A stretch of 64,000 nt of DNA from Phycisphaera sp. (GTDB taxonomy: Bacteria; Planctomycetota; Phycisphaerae; Phycisphaerales; SM1A02), in the NCBI GenBank assembly GCA_016124975.1, contig WGMP01000023.1, positions 57,996-121,995 on the forward strand. The letters are read 5' to 3'. The translations under genes and the position numbers were made by a program. Positions 8,885 through 17,828 of this stretch are shown piece by piece. Every line of letters starts with the position of its first letter. Within the stretch, counting starts at the first letter, position 1. The notes beneath the pieces were generated by a model. It searched no databases and was not told the origin of the DNA. It was given only the letters and a program-made list of their open reading frames with translations.

Positions 8885-8919
8885 GGGCGACCCGCCCTCG
8901 CCGTGGCGCACGGGGCGGA

Positions 8920-8925
8920 TACACT
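8920..8925 (+). promoter_or_regulatory. Putative -10 box TACACT upstream of the PTPS-family gene
   Basis: GATACACT ends 11 nt before ATG 8937. No Shine-Dalgarno lies between, so the transcript would have a leader of only a few bases. No clear -35 is seen. Confidence 0.45.
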
Positions 8926-8936
8926 CGCCGCGCCAA

Positions 8937-9335
8937 ATGTCCGCCGAACCCGCCACCTACGCGATCGAGGTCGAGGCCTCGTTCGCCGCCGCGCACGCGA
9001 TCGTGCTCGGCGGCGTGCGCGAGCGGCTCCACGGCCACAACTGGCGCGTGCAGGTCTCGGTCGCGGGCGACAGCCTCGACGGCGAGGAGCTCCTGTGCGA
9101 CTTCCACGCGGTGGAGCGGTTCCTCGCAGAGATCGTGGCGCCGTTCCGCGACGGCAACCTGAACGAGACGCCGCCATTCGACGCGATCAACCCTACCGCG
9201 GAGGCGCTGGCGCGGCATGTCCAGCGCGCGCTTTCGCGGCGGATCAATGAACTGTCGCCCCGCCTGCGCGTCGAATGGACGCGCGTGACGGAGGCCCCGA
9301 ACTGCATCGCCATCGCGCGCGGCGCGAGGGCGTGA
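8937..9335 (+). CDS. 6-pyruvoyl-tetrahydropterin synthase family protein (PTPS-III-like active site)
   Basis: A 132-residue protein of the PTPS/QueD fold. The zinc-binding histidines are His20 (FAAAH) and His32/His34 (LHGHNW), and the C-terminal TEAPN matches the family's substrate-binding Glu region. The Cys that normally lies a few residues before HGH in QueD and classical PTPS is missing; the sequence there is GVRERLHGH with Glu29. A Glu replacing Cys is the hallmark of PTPS-III enzymes, which make 6-hydroxymethyl-dihydropterin and can bypass FolB in folate synthesis. That function is inference; a queuosine-pathway role is the alternative. The neighbours give no pathway hint. Confidence 0.8.
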   Translation: MSAEPATYAIEVEASFAAAHAIVLGGVRERLHGHNWRVQVSVAGDSLDGEELLCDFHAVERFLAEIVAPFRDGNLNETPPFDAINPTAEALARHVQRALSRRINELSPRLRVEWTRVTEAPNCIAIARGARA

Positions 9336-9381
9336 GCGCACGCGACCGATCGACGCACGAACCAGCAAGGCAGGGACGCCC

Positions 9382-11562
9382 ATGCAGCAGACGAGACCAC
9401 CGCGCAACCAGGACGCACCGCGCGTGACGGCGCCGAACGAAGTCGTGCCTGCGGGCATCGACGACCCGGCGCGCTTCCTGAACCGCGACCTCCAGTGGCT
9501 CGAGTTCAACCGCCGCGTGCTCGCGCAGGCGCTCGACGCGCGCAACCCGCTCCTCGAGCGCGTGCGGTTCCTCTCGATCTTCGGATCGAACCTCGACGAA
9601 TTCTTCATGAAGCGCGTCGGCGGCCTGCGGCGGCAGATCGACGCGGGCGTGGGAAGCCCGCCGTGGGAGCCGCTCTCGCCCTCCGAGCAGCTCATCCTGA
9701 TCCGCCGCCGCGTGCTCGAGCAGACCGCGCTCGCCACGCGCGCGTTCCGCGAGACGCTCGTTCCGCTCCTCGCCGAGCACAAGGTCGAGCTCCTCGGCTG
9801 GACACAGCTGACGGAGACCGAGCGGATCGAGGCCGAGCGCTGGTACCGCCGCAACATCTTCCCCATCCTGACGCCGCTCGCGGTCGACCCAGGACACCGC
9901 TTCCCGTTCATCTCCAACATGTCGATCTCGCTCGGCGTCCTCCTGCGGCGGCCCGGCGAGAGCGAGGCGCTCTTCGCGCGCGTGAAGGTGCCCGAGATCG
10001 GCGGAAGGCTCTACCGCTTCGGCCCGACGCGGCGCTTCGTGTCGCTCCAGGAGATCATCGCGCACAACCTTGACGACCTCTTCCCTGGGATGGAGATCGC
10101 GGAGGTGCTTCCGTTCCGCGTCACGCGCAACGCGGAGACCGAGCGCGACAACGAGGACGCAGAGGACCTGCTCGAGCAGATCCAGCAGCAGCTGCGCGAG
10201 CGGCGATTCGCGCGCGTGGTGCGCCTCGAGATCGGCGCGCGCCCGAGCGAGCGCATCATGCGCTTCCTCGAGGACGAGCTCCAGCTCGGCGAGGACGACA
10301 TCTACGAGACCGACGGCACGCTCGACTGGGGCACGCTCGGCGAGATCGCGGACCTCGACATGCCAGAGCAGCGCTGGCCGAAGTGGACGCCGATCGCGCC
10401 GCACGGCCTCGAGGACGACGACGCCGACATCTTCTCGATGATCCGCGCGGGCGATCTCCTCGTGCAGCACCCCTACGAGAGCTTCGACCACTCGGTCGAG
10501 CACTTCATCGAGCAGGCGGCGGCCGACCCGAAGGTCGTCGCCATCAAGCAGGCGCTCTACAGGACGAGCGGCGACTCGCCGTTCATCCCGAGCCTGATCC
10601 GCGCGGCCGAGAGCGGCAAGCAGGTCGCGGTGCTCGTCGAGCTGCGCGCGCGCTTCGACGAGGCGCGCAACATCCTGTGGGCGCGCAAGCTCGAGGACGC
10701 GGGCGTGCACGTGGCCTATGGCGTCGTCGGCTACAAGACGCACACGAAGGTCGCGCTCGTCGTGCGGCAGGAGCAGGGCGGCCTGCGCTCCTACGCGCAC
10801 ATCGGGACGGGCAACTACAACTCGAAGACCGCGAGGCTCTACGAGGACCTCGGCCTCTTTACCTCGGACCCCGCCATCACCGACGACCTCGTCGGGCTCT
10901 TCAACTACATGACGGGCCGCAGCCGCCAGACCGAGTACCAGAAGCTGCTTGTCGCGCCCGTGGCCATGAAGCGGCGCTTCATCGAGCTGATCGAGCGCGA
11001 GGGCGCGATCGCACGCTCGGGCGGCAGAGGGCACATCGTCGCGAAGATGAACCAGCTCGAGGACCGCAGCGTCACCGACGCCCTCTATCGCGCCGCGATG
11101 GATGGGGCGCGCATCGACCTCGTCGTGCGCGGCTTCTGCTGCATTCGCCCGGGCGTCGCGGGTCTGAGCGAGAACATCCGCGTCACCTCGACGATCGGCC
11201 GCTTCCTCGAGCACAGCCGCATCTTCTGGTTCGGCAACGGCAAGGCCGACCCGCTCGACGGAGAGTTCTACATCGGCAGCGCCGACTGGATGTACAGGAA
11301 CCTCAACACGCGCGTCGAGTGCGCGGCGCCCATCGAGCTGCGCGCGCACCGCGAGCGGCTGTGGCGGATCCTGCAGCTCCATCTCACAGACAGGCGGCAG
11401 CGCTGGGAGATGCGCGCGGACGGTGCGTATGAGCTTGCGGATCCCGATGCGGTGCACGCCGTGGGCGACGATGTGTCGCTGCTCGGCACGCACCAGGTGC
11501 TCATGCACGACGCGCTCGAGCTGAAGAGGCGCGCGGACGAAGCGGGGCTCGGCGCGGTGTAG
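9382..11562 (+). CDS. ppk1: Polyphosphate kinase 1
   Basis: A 726-residue PPK1, which builds polyphosphate from ATP at the inner membrane. The N-terminal domain shows FLNRDLQWLEFNRRVL and GSNLDEFFMKRV. The two catalytic-domain histidines are visible: His454 in YKTHTK (the autophosphorylated one by analogy with E. coli His435) and His473 in HIGTGNYN, 19 residues apart as in E. coli. Length is normal or slightly long for the family. ATG 9382 has a Shine-Dalgarno (AAGGCAGGG). The first 26 residues before DDPARFLNRD are a poorly conserved extension. It follows the PTPS gene by 46 bp on the same strand but no functional link is evident. Confidence 0.96.
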   Translation: MQQTRPPRNQDAPRVTAPNEVVPAGIDDPARFLNRDLQWLEFNRRVLAQALDARNPLLERVRFLSIFGSNLDEFFMKRVGGLRRQIDAGVGSPPWEPLSPSEQLILIRRRVLEQTALATRAFRETLVPLLAEHKVELLGWTQLTETERIEAERWYRRNIFPILTPLAVDPGHRFPFISNMSISLGVLLRRPGESEALFARVKVPEIGGRLYRFGPTRRFVSLQEIIAHNLDDLFPGMEIAEVLPFRVTRNAETERDNEDAEDLLEQIQQQLRERRFARVVRLEIGARPSERIMRFLEDELQLGEDDIYETDGTLDWGTLGEIADLDMPEQRWPKWTPIAPHGLEDDDADIFSMIRAGDLLVQHPYESFDHSVEHFIEQAAADPKVVAIKQALYRTSGDSPFIPSLIRAAESGKQVAVLVELRARFDEARNILWARKLEDAGVHVAYGVVGYKTHTKVALVVRQEQGGLRSYAHIGTGNYNSKTARLYEDLGLFTSDPAITDDLVGLFNYMTGRSRQTEYQKLLVAPVAMKRRFIELIEREGAIARSGGRGHIVAKMNQLEDRSVTDALYRAAMDGARIDLVVRGFCCIRPGVAGLSENIRVTSTIGRFLEHSRIFWFGNGKADPLDGEFYIGSADWMYRNLNTRVECAAPIELRAHRERLWRILQLHLTDRRQRWEMRADGAYELADPDAVHAVGDDVSLLGTHQVLMHDALELKRRADEAGLGAV

Positions 11563-11608
11563 CGCAGCGCTCGCGCGCTCCGGCGCGCGCGGCGCGGGTC
11601 GGCCGCCG

Positions 11609-12196
11609 CTACCACACCGCGCGGCGCGGTGCGGCCGTGCCCACGAGCCGCAGCGGGATCATCTCGTCGCCCTCGATCGACAGCGTTGCGTCGTCGTCCG
11701 CGAGCAGCGTGAAGTCGAGGTGCGCGCGGCGCAGGATCCAGCCGTTCTCGTATTCGAGCGTGAACATGCCGACGGGATTTCCCTCGCCGTCGACGGGTCC
11801 GCGCGCGCCGTCGAGGAGGACGCGCTCGTCGCCGTCGCCCGCGCGGATCAGGAGCTGCTCGTCCTCTCGGTCGAGCCTCAGGGTGAGCTCGGTTCCCGCG
11901 GCGTCCGTGATGCTGAACTCGTCGGTCCGCACGAAGCGGTCGAGCGGATTCGCAGGGATCGGGCCGAACGCGACTCCGTTGCGCACGAGGGTCAGCGTGC
12001 GCTGCACGACCATGCGGCCGACCACGTGCGTCGACGCCTGCTCGACGGTCGCCTGGTAGGTGCGGAAGCTCGCCTGCAGCGCGAGCACCGTCGCCGCGAG
12101 GATCGCTGCCGAGATCGCGAGCGCGAGGAGCATCTCGACGAGCGTGAACGCGCGTCGTGCGGCCCGCGCACGACGATGGCCGGCGCGCGCGTTCAA
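11609..12196 (-). CDS. Minor pseudopilin, PilW/GspJ-like
   Basis: A 195-residue prepilin-like protein. A short basic leader is followed by the cleavage and helix motif RRA|FTLVEMLLALAISAAILAA, with Ala instead of Gly before the cut and Glu at +5. The rest is beta-rich. The start is taken as TTG 12196, because no ATG or GTG lies near and TTG overlaps the stop of the upstream gene (TTGA), the coupling seen elsewhere here. It is last of a five-gene pilus-like operon (pilT, pilC/gspF, PilV-like, PilX-like, this gene). Confidence 0.75.
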   Translation of the reverse strand: MNARAGHRRARAARRAFTLVEMLLALAISAAILAATVLALQASFRTYQATVEQASTHVVGRMVVQRTLTLVRNGVAFGPIPANPLDRFVRTDEFSITDAAGTELTLRLDREDEQLLIRAGDGDERVLLDGARGPVDGEGNPVGMFTLEYENGWILRRAHLDFTLLADDDATLSIEGDEMIPLRLVGTAAPRRAVW

Positions 12197-14595
12197 GCGG
12201 CACCGCCTTCGCGATAGCTGTTCGGCAGCGGCTCCACGAAGATCGGCCACGGCACGCCGTCGGGAAGCCGCGACTCGGGGTCGTAGCGCAGGCGGATCTC
12301 GCCGAATCCCGAGAATCCCGCGTCGCCAGGAAGCGATCCTTCGCCGTCGCCGTCCGCGCTGCCGAAGTAGCCGATCGTCGTGTTGAACGCCTCGGGCTGG
12401 CCGTTGTAGGAGAGCGGGCCTTCGCCAGTGACGGGCCTGTAGGTCGTCAGCAGCGTGCCGATCACGTCCGCGGTGCCGCGAATGTCGATGATGCCCGCGA
12501 TGATCGTGCCGCGCAGGCGGACGCGCGCGGTGAGATCGGGATCCGCGTCGACCTCGTTCGAGAAGTTGCCGACGTCGACCGACCATCCCGGAAGCATGAT
12601 CGAGCTCCGCTGCACGCGGTCGAGCATGTCCGCGCCGAGCGTCAGGAGCTGCGTGCGCAGCGTCGCGCCGTCGGCCTGCAGGTCGATCTCGGGGTCGTTC
12701 GGGTCGCTGAAGAACCGCGTGGCGCCCGTGATCTGGATCTTGTTGCGCCAGTGCGTGTACTGCTGCGGCGTGTCGCCTGCGATCGCGCCGAGGAAGGTGC
12801 AGCCGTCGAAGCGGATCGAGTTCGAGTGCGTGCGCGTGTCGGTCAGGGTGTTCGCGCCGAACGACGCGGTGACGGAGGGAAAGCGCAGCGAGTAGGTCGC
12901 GGTCGGCCCCGTTCCGTTCTGCTTGAGCGAGCCCGCGTAGTTCCAGTTCATGTCGGTGCAGGCGCTCTCGGTCGCGATGTAGACGGTGCCGACGAAGGTG
13001 CAGTTCCTGAAGAGCGCGTTCGTCCCCACGGGAATCCGCACGTTGGTGAAGGTCATGTCTTCGTAGATCGGGCGCTGGTAGAAGTCATAGGCGGTCGAAG
13101 ATCCGAACGGCACGGGCTCGAACGGCGCGCTCGCGGCGGGCGTGAAGGTGCCGCCGTTCGTGATGCCCGCGGTCACCGCGCTCACGAAGTTCCCCGTCAC
13201 ATTCGTCGAGAACCAGGCCGCCGAGTCGGCGAAGTCGGCGGTCGTGATCTCGCGCAGCTCGTTCGCGGGGACCTCGAAGCGCACGGGCGGGGTGTCGGGC
13301 GCGGGGCGGACGGGCCCCTGCGCAATGCTCTGCCATGACTCGCCCGCGACCGCCTCCCAGCCGTCGCGGCTCACGGCGAACCCGAGCGTGCCGTGCACCT
13401 TGCCGTAGCGGTCGAGCCTGTCGAGGACGCCATCCGAGAAGCCCATCGCCACGTCGCGTGCGTCGACGACGCCATCTCCGTCGCGATCGGGCGTCGCGAG
13501 GTCGATCAGCCGCGCAAGCTGGTCGTCGACGCCGTCGAACTCGACCGCGAGTCCGCCGAGGCCCGCGGCCGCGGCGCGGTCCGCGTCCCACGCCACGCGG
13601 CCGTCGCTGTTGAGGTCGTACTCTTCGAGGAAAAGGTCGAACTCGTCGACGAAGCCGTCGCCGTCGTTGTCGGTGAAGGTGGAGCCGAGGCCCGCGCTCT
13701 CGCTCGAATGTCCCGGCCGAAGCCTTCCGTCGCCGTCCGCGTCGTTGGCCGCGACGGCGGCGGCGAAGGCGTCGATCTGCGAAGTGAGGTCCGCGGAGAG
13801 GAAGCGGAAGTCGCTGCGCATGCGCAGCGGGTCGCCGTTCTCGGCGGTGAGCTCGTCGGCCTCGGTGCCGTAGCGCGTGCCGAGCGGTCCCTCGACGAGC
13901 ACATTCTTCCCGATCATCACGCGGTTCGCGCTGAGGACGGCGTACTCGATGCGCTTCCCCATGCGGAACTCCATCGAGATCGAGCGGCGCACGCCGAGAT
14001 CGGCGCCGATGCTCGTGACGCGGATGTTGGGCGTTCCCGCGACGCGTTCGTAGACGAGCTGGAACCACGAGGTGTCGACGCCCGCCTCGAGCCGCAGCGG
14101 CCGCGTGACCAGACGGCCGTTCGCGAGAAGCGGGAGATCCGCGTGCTCCTCGAGGGGCGTGAAGGCGCTGCCGTCCGCGGCGTGGGCGTTCCGCAGCGCT
14201 GCGGCGAGGCCCGCGGGCGCCGCTTCCTCGGTGTAGCCCTGCGCCGCCTCGATGGTCACCGTTCCATCTGCGAGCGTCCAACCGCCGCTCCAGAGGCGGT
14301 CCGCGAAACCGGCGTCGACGACGCCGCGCGAGACGACGAAGCGCCGCGACTCGCGCTCGAGGCGTTGCGCTGCGAAGACGAGGCCGCTTTCGGCCGCGCC
14401 CTGCGCGCGCATGACGCGCAGCGCGCTGTCGGCGGCGCGCACATTGCCCTGCGAGACGACGGCCATCGCGGCCGCGAGCGCGCCGAAGACGGCGAGGAAG
14501 AGCATCGCGAGGATGCTCGCCATGCCGCGACGCGGCCGCGCCGCGTGCGCGCGCGTTCGCCGTGGGTTCATGTGCCGCTTCGCCCGCATGGTCAT
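12193..14595 (-). CDS. PilX-like/GspK-like minor pilin fused to a large passenger with Ca-binding repeats
   Basis: An 800-residue protein. Near the N-terminus a basic stretch precedes RRGMASILAMLFLAVFGALA, the hydrophobic helix of PilX-type minor pilins; Glu +5 is absent, as in GspK/PilX proteins. The middle has acidic calcium-loop motifs of EF-hand/thrombospondin type (DNDGDGFVDEFD, DLNSDGRVAWDAD, DRDGDGVVDARD). The C-terminal half is beta-rich with many Thr, Asn and Gly. This is far longer than ordinary PilX (about 200 residues), so it may form a pilus-tip adhesin or sensor. ATG 14595 is my choice; ATG 14571 is possible. Its stop overlaps the next gene. Confidence 0.7.
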   Translation of the reverse strand: MTMRAKRHMNPRRTRAHAARPRRGMASILAMLFLAVFGALAAAMAVVSQGNVRAADSALRVMRAQGAAESGLVFAAQRLERESRRFVVSRGVVDAGFADRLWSGGWTLADGTVTIEAAQGYTEEAAPAGLAAALRNAHAADGSAFTPLEEHADLPLLANGRLVTRPLRLEAGVDTSWFQLVYERVAGTPNIRVTSIGADLGVRRSISMEFRMGKRIEYAVLSANRVMIGKNVLVEGPLGTRYGTEADELTAENGDPLRMRSDFRFLSADLTSQIDAFAAAVAANDADGDGRLRPGHSSESAGLGSTFTDNDGDGFVDEFDLFLEEYDLNSDGRVAWDADRAAAAGLGGLAVEFDGVDDQLARLIDLATPDRDGDGVVDARDVAMGFSDGVLDRLDRYGKVHGTLGFAVSRDGWEAVAGESWQSIAQGPVRPAPDTPPVRFEVPANELREITTADFADSAAWFSTNVTGNFVSAVTAGITNGGTFTPAASAPFEPVPFGSSTAYDFYQRPIYEDMTFTNVRIPVGTNALFRNCTFVGTVYIATESACTDMNWNYAGSLKQNGTGPTATYSLRFPSVTASFGANTLTDTRTHSNSIRFDGCTFLGAIAGDTPQQYTHWRNKIQITGATRFFSDPNDPEIDLQADGATLRTQLLTLGADMLDRVQRSSIMLPGWSVDVGNFSNEVDADPDLTARVRLRGTIIAGIIDIRGTADVIGTLLTTYRPVTGEGPLSYNGQPEAFNTTIGYFGSADGDGEGSLPGDAGFSGFGEIRLRYDPESRLPDGVPWPIFVEPLPNSYREGGAA

Positions 14596-14671
14596 CGCCT
14601 TCGAATGCTCCCCGTGCGTCTGTGTCCCAAGGGGGTTTCCCCCGTGAATCCGCATGCGGCGCCGTGCCCGT

Positions 14672-15232
14672 TCATCGCGGGGCAAGCCAGGCCACGCGCG
14701 CCATCTCCCGCGCGTCCTCCTCGCCCGGCGCCGTGAACTCGACGACCACCGTCACCCGCACCATGCCGCTCGCGCCCGCGGCGACGACTTCCGTCAGGTC
14801 GAAGTCGTTCACGAACTCGACCGAGACGCGCTGCGTCCACCCGTCCATGTCGTCGATCGGCGCACCGAGCGCCGAGATCGGTCCCGAGCCGTCGAGCCAC
14901 GAGAAGACCGCGCCATCGAAGTCGTCGAGGTCGTCGAAGTCGGCGACGCTCTCCTCGCCCGTCTCGGAGCCCCACGCGTCGTCGCCCGTGACAGGGTCGT
15001 TCGCGGGCATGCGCATCGTGAGCTCGCGCACCTCGTTCCCGAGCCGCTGCGCCGCGCTCGAGAGGGTCGACCACTCGTTCTGCGCGATGAAGGCGCGCTG
15101 GGCCACGATCATCGCGACCATGCCCGTGCCGAGCACCATCGTGGCGAGCGCCGCCTCGATGAGCGTGAAGCCCCGCGCGCGGCGGACGCGCGTCGAGTGC
15201 ATCGGTCGGACATGTCGCGTGACGATTGCCAT
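14672..15232 (-). CDS. Minor prepilin, PilV/GspI-like
   Basis: A 186-residue type IV prepilin-like protein. The leader ends in the peptidase site RARG|FTLIEAALATMVLGTGMVAM, with Gly -1 and Glu +5 both intact. The globular part is acidic (DFDDLDDFDG) and ends with beta-strands. ATG 15232 lies 12 bp after the pilC/gspF stop, so it is in the same operon. The assignment to PilV rather than another minor pilin rests on operon order and size. Confidence 0.8.
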   Translation of the reverse strand: MAIVTRHVRPMHSTRVRRARGFTLIEAALATMVLGTGMVAMIVAQRAFIAQNEWSTLSSAAQRLGNEVRELTMRMPANDPVTGDDAWGSETGEESVADFDDLDDFDGAVFSWLDGSGPISALGAPIDDMDGWTQRVSVEFVNDFDLTEVVAAGASGMVRVTVVVEFTAPGEEDAREMARVAWLAPR

Positions 15233-15244
15233 GGAGCGAGTCGC

Positions 15245-16480
15245 CTACTTCCCCGACGCGAGGTTCGACATCTTGAAGATCGGGAGGATGATCGCCATGG
15301 CGATGAACCCGACGATCGATCCCATGAGCACGATCATGATCGGCTCGATCATGCCCGTCACGGCCTTGATCGCGTCGCGGAGCGCCTTCGCGTAGTAGCC
15401 CGAGATCTCGTCGAGCACCTCGCCGAGGCGGCCCGACTCCTCGCCCGCAGAGACCATCTGCACGACGGAACGCGGAAGGAGCGGGCTTCGCGCTAGCTGC
15501 GTCTGCAGCTGCTTGCCCTGCTTGACCGAGTTGTGCACCGAGCGCCAGAGCCGCCGGTAGTGGCGGTTTCCCGAGACATCGCCCGTGATCGCGAGCGTGT
15601 CGAGCATGGGCACGCCCGCGTTGAGGAGCTCGCCCATCGTCTGGAGCGAGCGGCTCAGGTAGAGCGCGCGGAACATGCGCTTCAGGACGGGCGCCGAGAT
15701 CTTGAAGCCGTCCCACCAGAGGCCGCCGATCTCGGTGCGGATGAAGCTGAGGAACCCCGCGGCCACGCCGCCGACGGCGAGCAGGATCAGCCACCAGTAC
15801 TCGATCATGAACTTCGAGAGTCCGAGCAGGAAGGTCGTCGGCGCGGGCAGCGCCTCTTCCTTGCCCTTGAAGACGCCCGCGAAGCTCGGGAGCACGAAGG
15901 TGAGGAGGAACACCGTGGTGCCGATCGCCATGAGGGCGATGATGCCGGGATAGATGCTCGCGCCCACCACCATGCGCCGCGTCTCGGCCTCCTGCGCGAG
16001 GTAGTTGGCGATGCGGTCGAGCATGCGGCCGAACGAGCCCGACATCTCCGATGCGCGCACCATGCTCACATACAGCGGCCCGAAGAGCTTCGGGTGGCGC
16101 GCGATGGCCTCGCTGAACTGCTTGCCGCTCTCGACGTCGCCCTTGATCTGGATCAGGATCCGCTTGAACTTCGCGTTCGCCACCTGCTCCGCGATTCCCT
16201 CGAGCGCCGAGCGGATCGAGATGCCCGCGCGGATCATCACGGCGAGCTGCGTGGTGAAGTCGAGGATGTCCTTCTGCGACGGGCCCGCGGAGAACGAGAG
16301 CGACTCGTTGAGGCGCTTCCATGCGCTCTCGCCGCCCGCGGCGGGCGAGAGCTGCAGGATGTGGTCACCGCGGCCACGCAGCACCTGCGCGGCGCCGGCA
16401 ACGCTCTCCGCGGCAAGCACGCCGCCCACGGTCTCCCCGCGGGCGTTGCGAACCTGGAATCGGTACTGCTGGACGGGCAT
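15245..16480 (-). CDS. pilC: Inner-membrane platform protein PilC/GspF
   Basis: A 411-residue member of the GspF/PilC family, the polytopic platform that couples the cytoplasmic ATPase to pilus or pseudopilus assembly. Two T2SSF repeats are present, each with conserved Gly/Glu residues (FTTQLAVMIRAGISIRSALEGIAE; LSRSLQTMGELLNAGVPMLDTL). Three membrane helices lie near the expected places, the last at the C-terminus (IVLMGSIVGFIAMAIILPIF). It lies between pilT and the minor pilins, so I call it pilC. The second family member, at 36317-37531, belongs to the T2SS operon. Confidence 0.92.
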   Translation of the reverse strand: MPVQQYRFQVRNARGETVGGVLAAESVAGAAQVLRGRGDHILQLSPAAGGESAWKRLNESLSFSAGPSQKDILDFTTQLAVMIRAGISIRSALEGIAEQVANAKFKRILIQIKGDVESGKQFSEAIARHPKLFGPLYVSMVRASEMSGSFGRMLDRIANYLAQEAETRRMVVGASIYPGIIALMAIGTTVFLLTFVLPSFAGVFKGKEEALPAPTTFLLGLSKFMIEYWWLILLAVGGVAAGFLSFIRTEIGGLWWDGFKISAPVLKRMFRALYLSRSLQTMGELLNAGVPMLDTLAITGDVSGNRHYRRLWRSVHNSVKQGKQLQTQLARSPLLPRSVVQMVSAGEESGRLGEVLDEISGYYAKALRDAIKAVTGMIEPIMIVLMGSIVGFIAMAIILPIFKMSNLASGK

Positions 16481-16519
16481 GGTTCGTGGCGTGGTCGTCG
16501 GTCGTTCGGGCAGGGGGCG

Positions 16520-17587
16520 TCACGCCGCCAGCATGCGCTCGAGCTTCTCCGGTGCCGCAGCCTGCGCCACGGCGTCGTCCTTCGTGATGAGTCCGTTGAG
16601 GTAGAGCTCCGCGATCGCCGTGTCGAGCGAGCGCATGCCGAGCGCGCGGCTCGTCTGGATCACGTTCGCGATCTCGAAGGTGCGCGCCTCGCGGATGATG
16701 TTGCGCACTGCAGGCGTGCAGAGCAGGACCTCGACCGCGGGCACCATGCCCTTGCCGTCGGCGCGGCGGAAGAGCGTCTGCGAGAGCACCGCCTGCAGCG
16801 TGTTCGCGAGCATCGTGCGGATCTGGTTCTGCTGGCCCGTTGGATACATGTCGACGATGCGCTCGACCGTCTGCGCGGCGTTCACCGTGTGCAGCGTCGA
16901 GAGGACCAGGTGGCCCGTCTCGGCGGCGGTGATGGCGAGCGCCGCCGTCTCGAGGTCGCGCATCTCGCCGACGAGGATGATGTCGGGGTCCTGCCGCAGC
17001 GCGTGCTTGAGGCCGCTCGCGAAGGTGGGCATGTCGGTGCCGAGCTCGCGCTGCTCGATGAGGCACCGCTCGCTCTCGAAGGTGTATTCGACGGGATCCT
17101 CGAGCGTGATGATGTGCTTCTTGTATCGCTCGTTCATCGCCTGGATCATGGCGGCGAGCGTGGTCGACTTGCCAGAGCCCGTGTCGCCCGTCACGAGGAC
17201 GAGGCCGCGCGGCAGGTAGGTGAGCCGCGTGATCACCTCGGGCAGGTTCAGCTTGGCGAGCGCGGGAACGCCCGTGCGGATTGCGCGCATCGCGAGCGCG
17301 ACCTTGCCGCGCTGGAGGTGCGCGTTCACGCGATAGCGCCGCAGTCCCTTCACCTCGTAGGAGAAGTCGAGGTCGAGCTCGCGCTCGAAGGTCTCGAACT
17401 GGTGCTTCGTGACGATCTCGGCGAGGATGCGACGCATGCCGTCGGCGTTGACGGGCTCGAGCGGCAGGGCCTGGATCACCGTGCGGCAGCGAACCATGGG
17501 CGGCATGTCGGCGACGAGGTGGATGTCGGAGGCATCAAGCTCGTGCGCGCACAGCAGGATGTCGTTGAGTTCGATTGATTCCGCCAC
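16520..17587 (-). CDS. pilT: Twitching-motility (retraction) ATPase PilT
   Basis: A 355-residue secretion ATPase. Walker A is GDTGSGKST, Walker B region IILVGEMRDLETA, and the His box HLVLSTLHT follows. The C-terminal AVRNIIRE closely matches the AIRNLIRE signature of PilT, and length and the lack of the tetracysteine zinc motif also argue against GspE/PilB. The start is GTG 17587 (VAESIELNDIL) with GAGAGGGG about 6 nt upstream. It heads the operon with pilC and three minor pilins. No pilB (extension ATPase) lies beside it. Confidence 0.94.
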   Translation of the reverse strand: MAESIELNDILLCAHELDASDIHLVADMPPMVRCRTVIQALPLEPVNADGMRRILAEIVTKHQFETFERELDLDFSYEVKGLRRYRVNAHLQRGKVALAMRAIRTGVPALAKLNLPEVITRLTYLPRGLVLVTGDTGSGKSTTLAAMIQAMNERYKKHIITLEDPVEYTFESERCLIEQRELGTDMPTFASGLKHALRQDPDIILVGEMRDLETAALAITAAETGHLVLSTLHTVNAAQTVERIVDMYPTGQQNQIRTMLANTLQAVLSQTLFRRADGKGMVPAVEVLLCTPAVRNIIREARTFEIANVIQTSRALGMRSLDTAIAELYLNGLITKDDAVAQAAAPEKLERMLAA

Positions 17588-17828
17588 GGGAAGACCCCTC
17601 TCGCCGCGACGGATGCACCGCCGCCAAGGCGAGGAGGAGATCGGCCGTGCACCGCATGACGGTGAGCGCATGGCGGACGCGGTTCCGAAATGCAGCGTGC
17701 GCCGTGTGACGGGCGACGATCGCGCCGCACGCGCAGAAGGATCCGCCTCTAAGGCCTGTGCGGGCTGTGAGGGCCGCGACGGCTGTGCGGCCGCGGTGCC
17801 GAGGTTGCGCGGTCACGCGGTCACGCCG
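17588..17828. other. Gap upstream of pilT operon
   Basis: This 241-bp gap between pilT and a lipoprotein gene should hold the pilT operon promoter, but I see no convincing -35/-10 pair. It includes a short direct repeat (GGTCACGC twice, near 17812-17826). No gene is supported. Confidence 0.4.
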
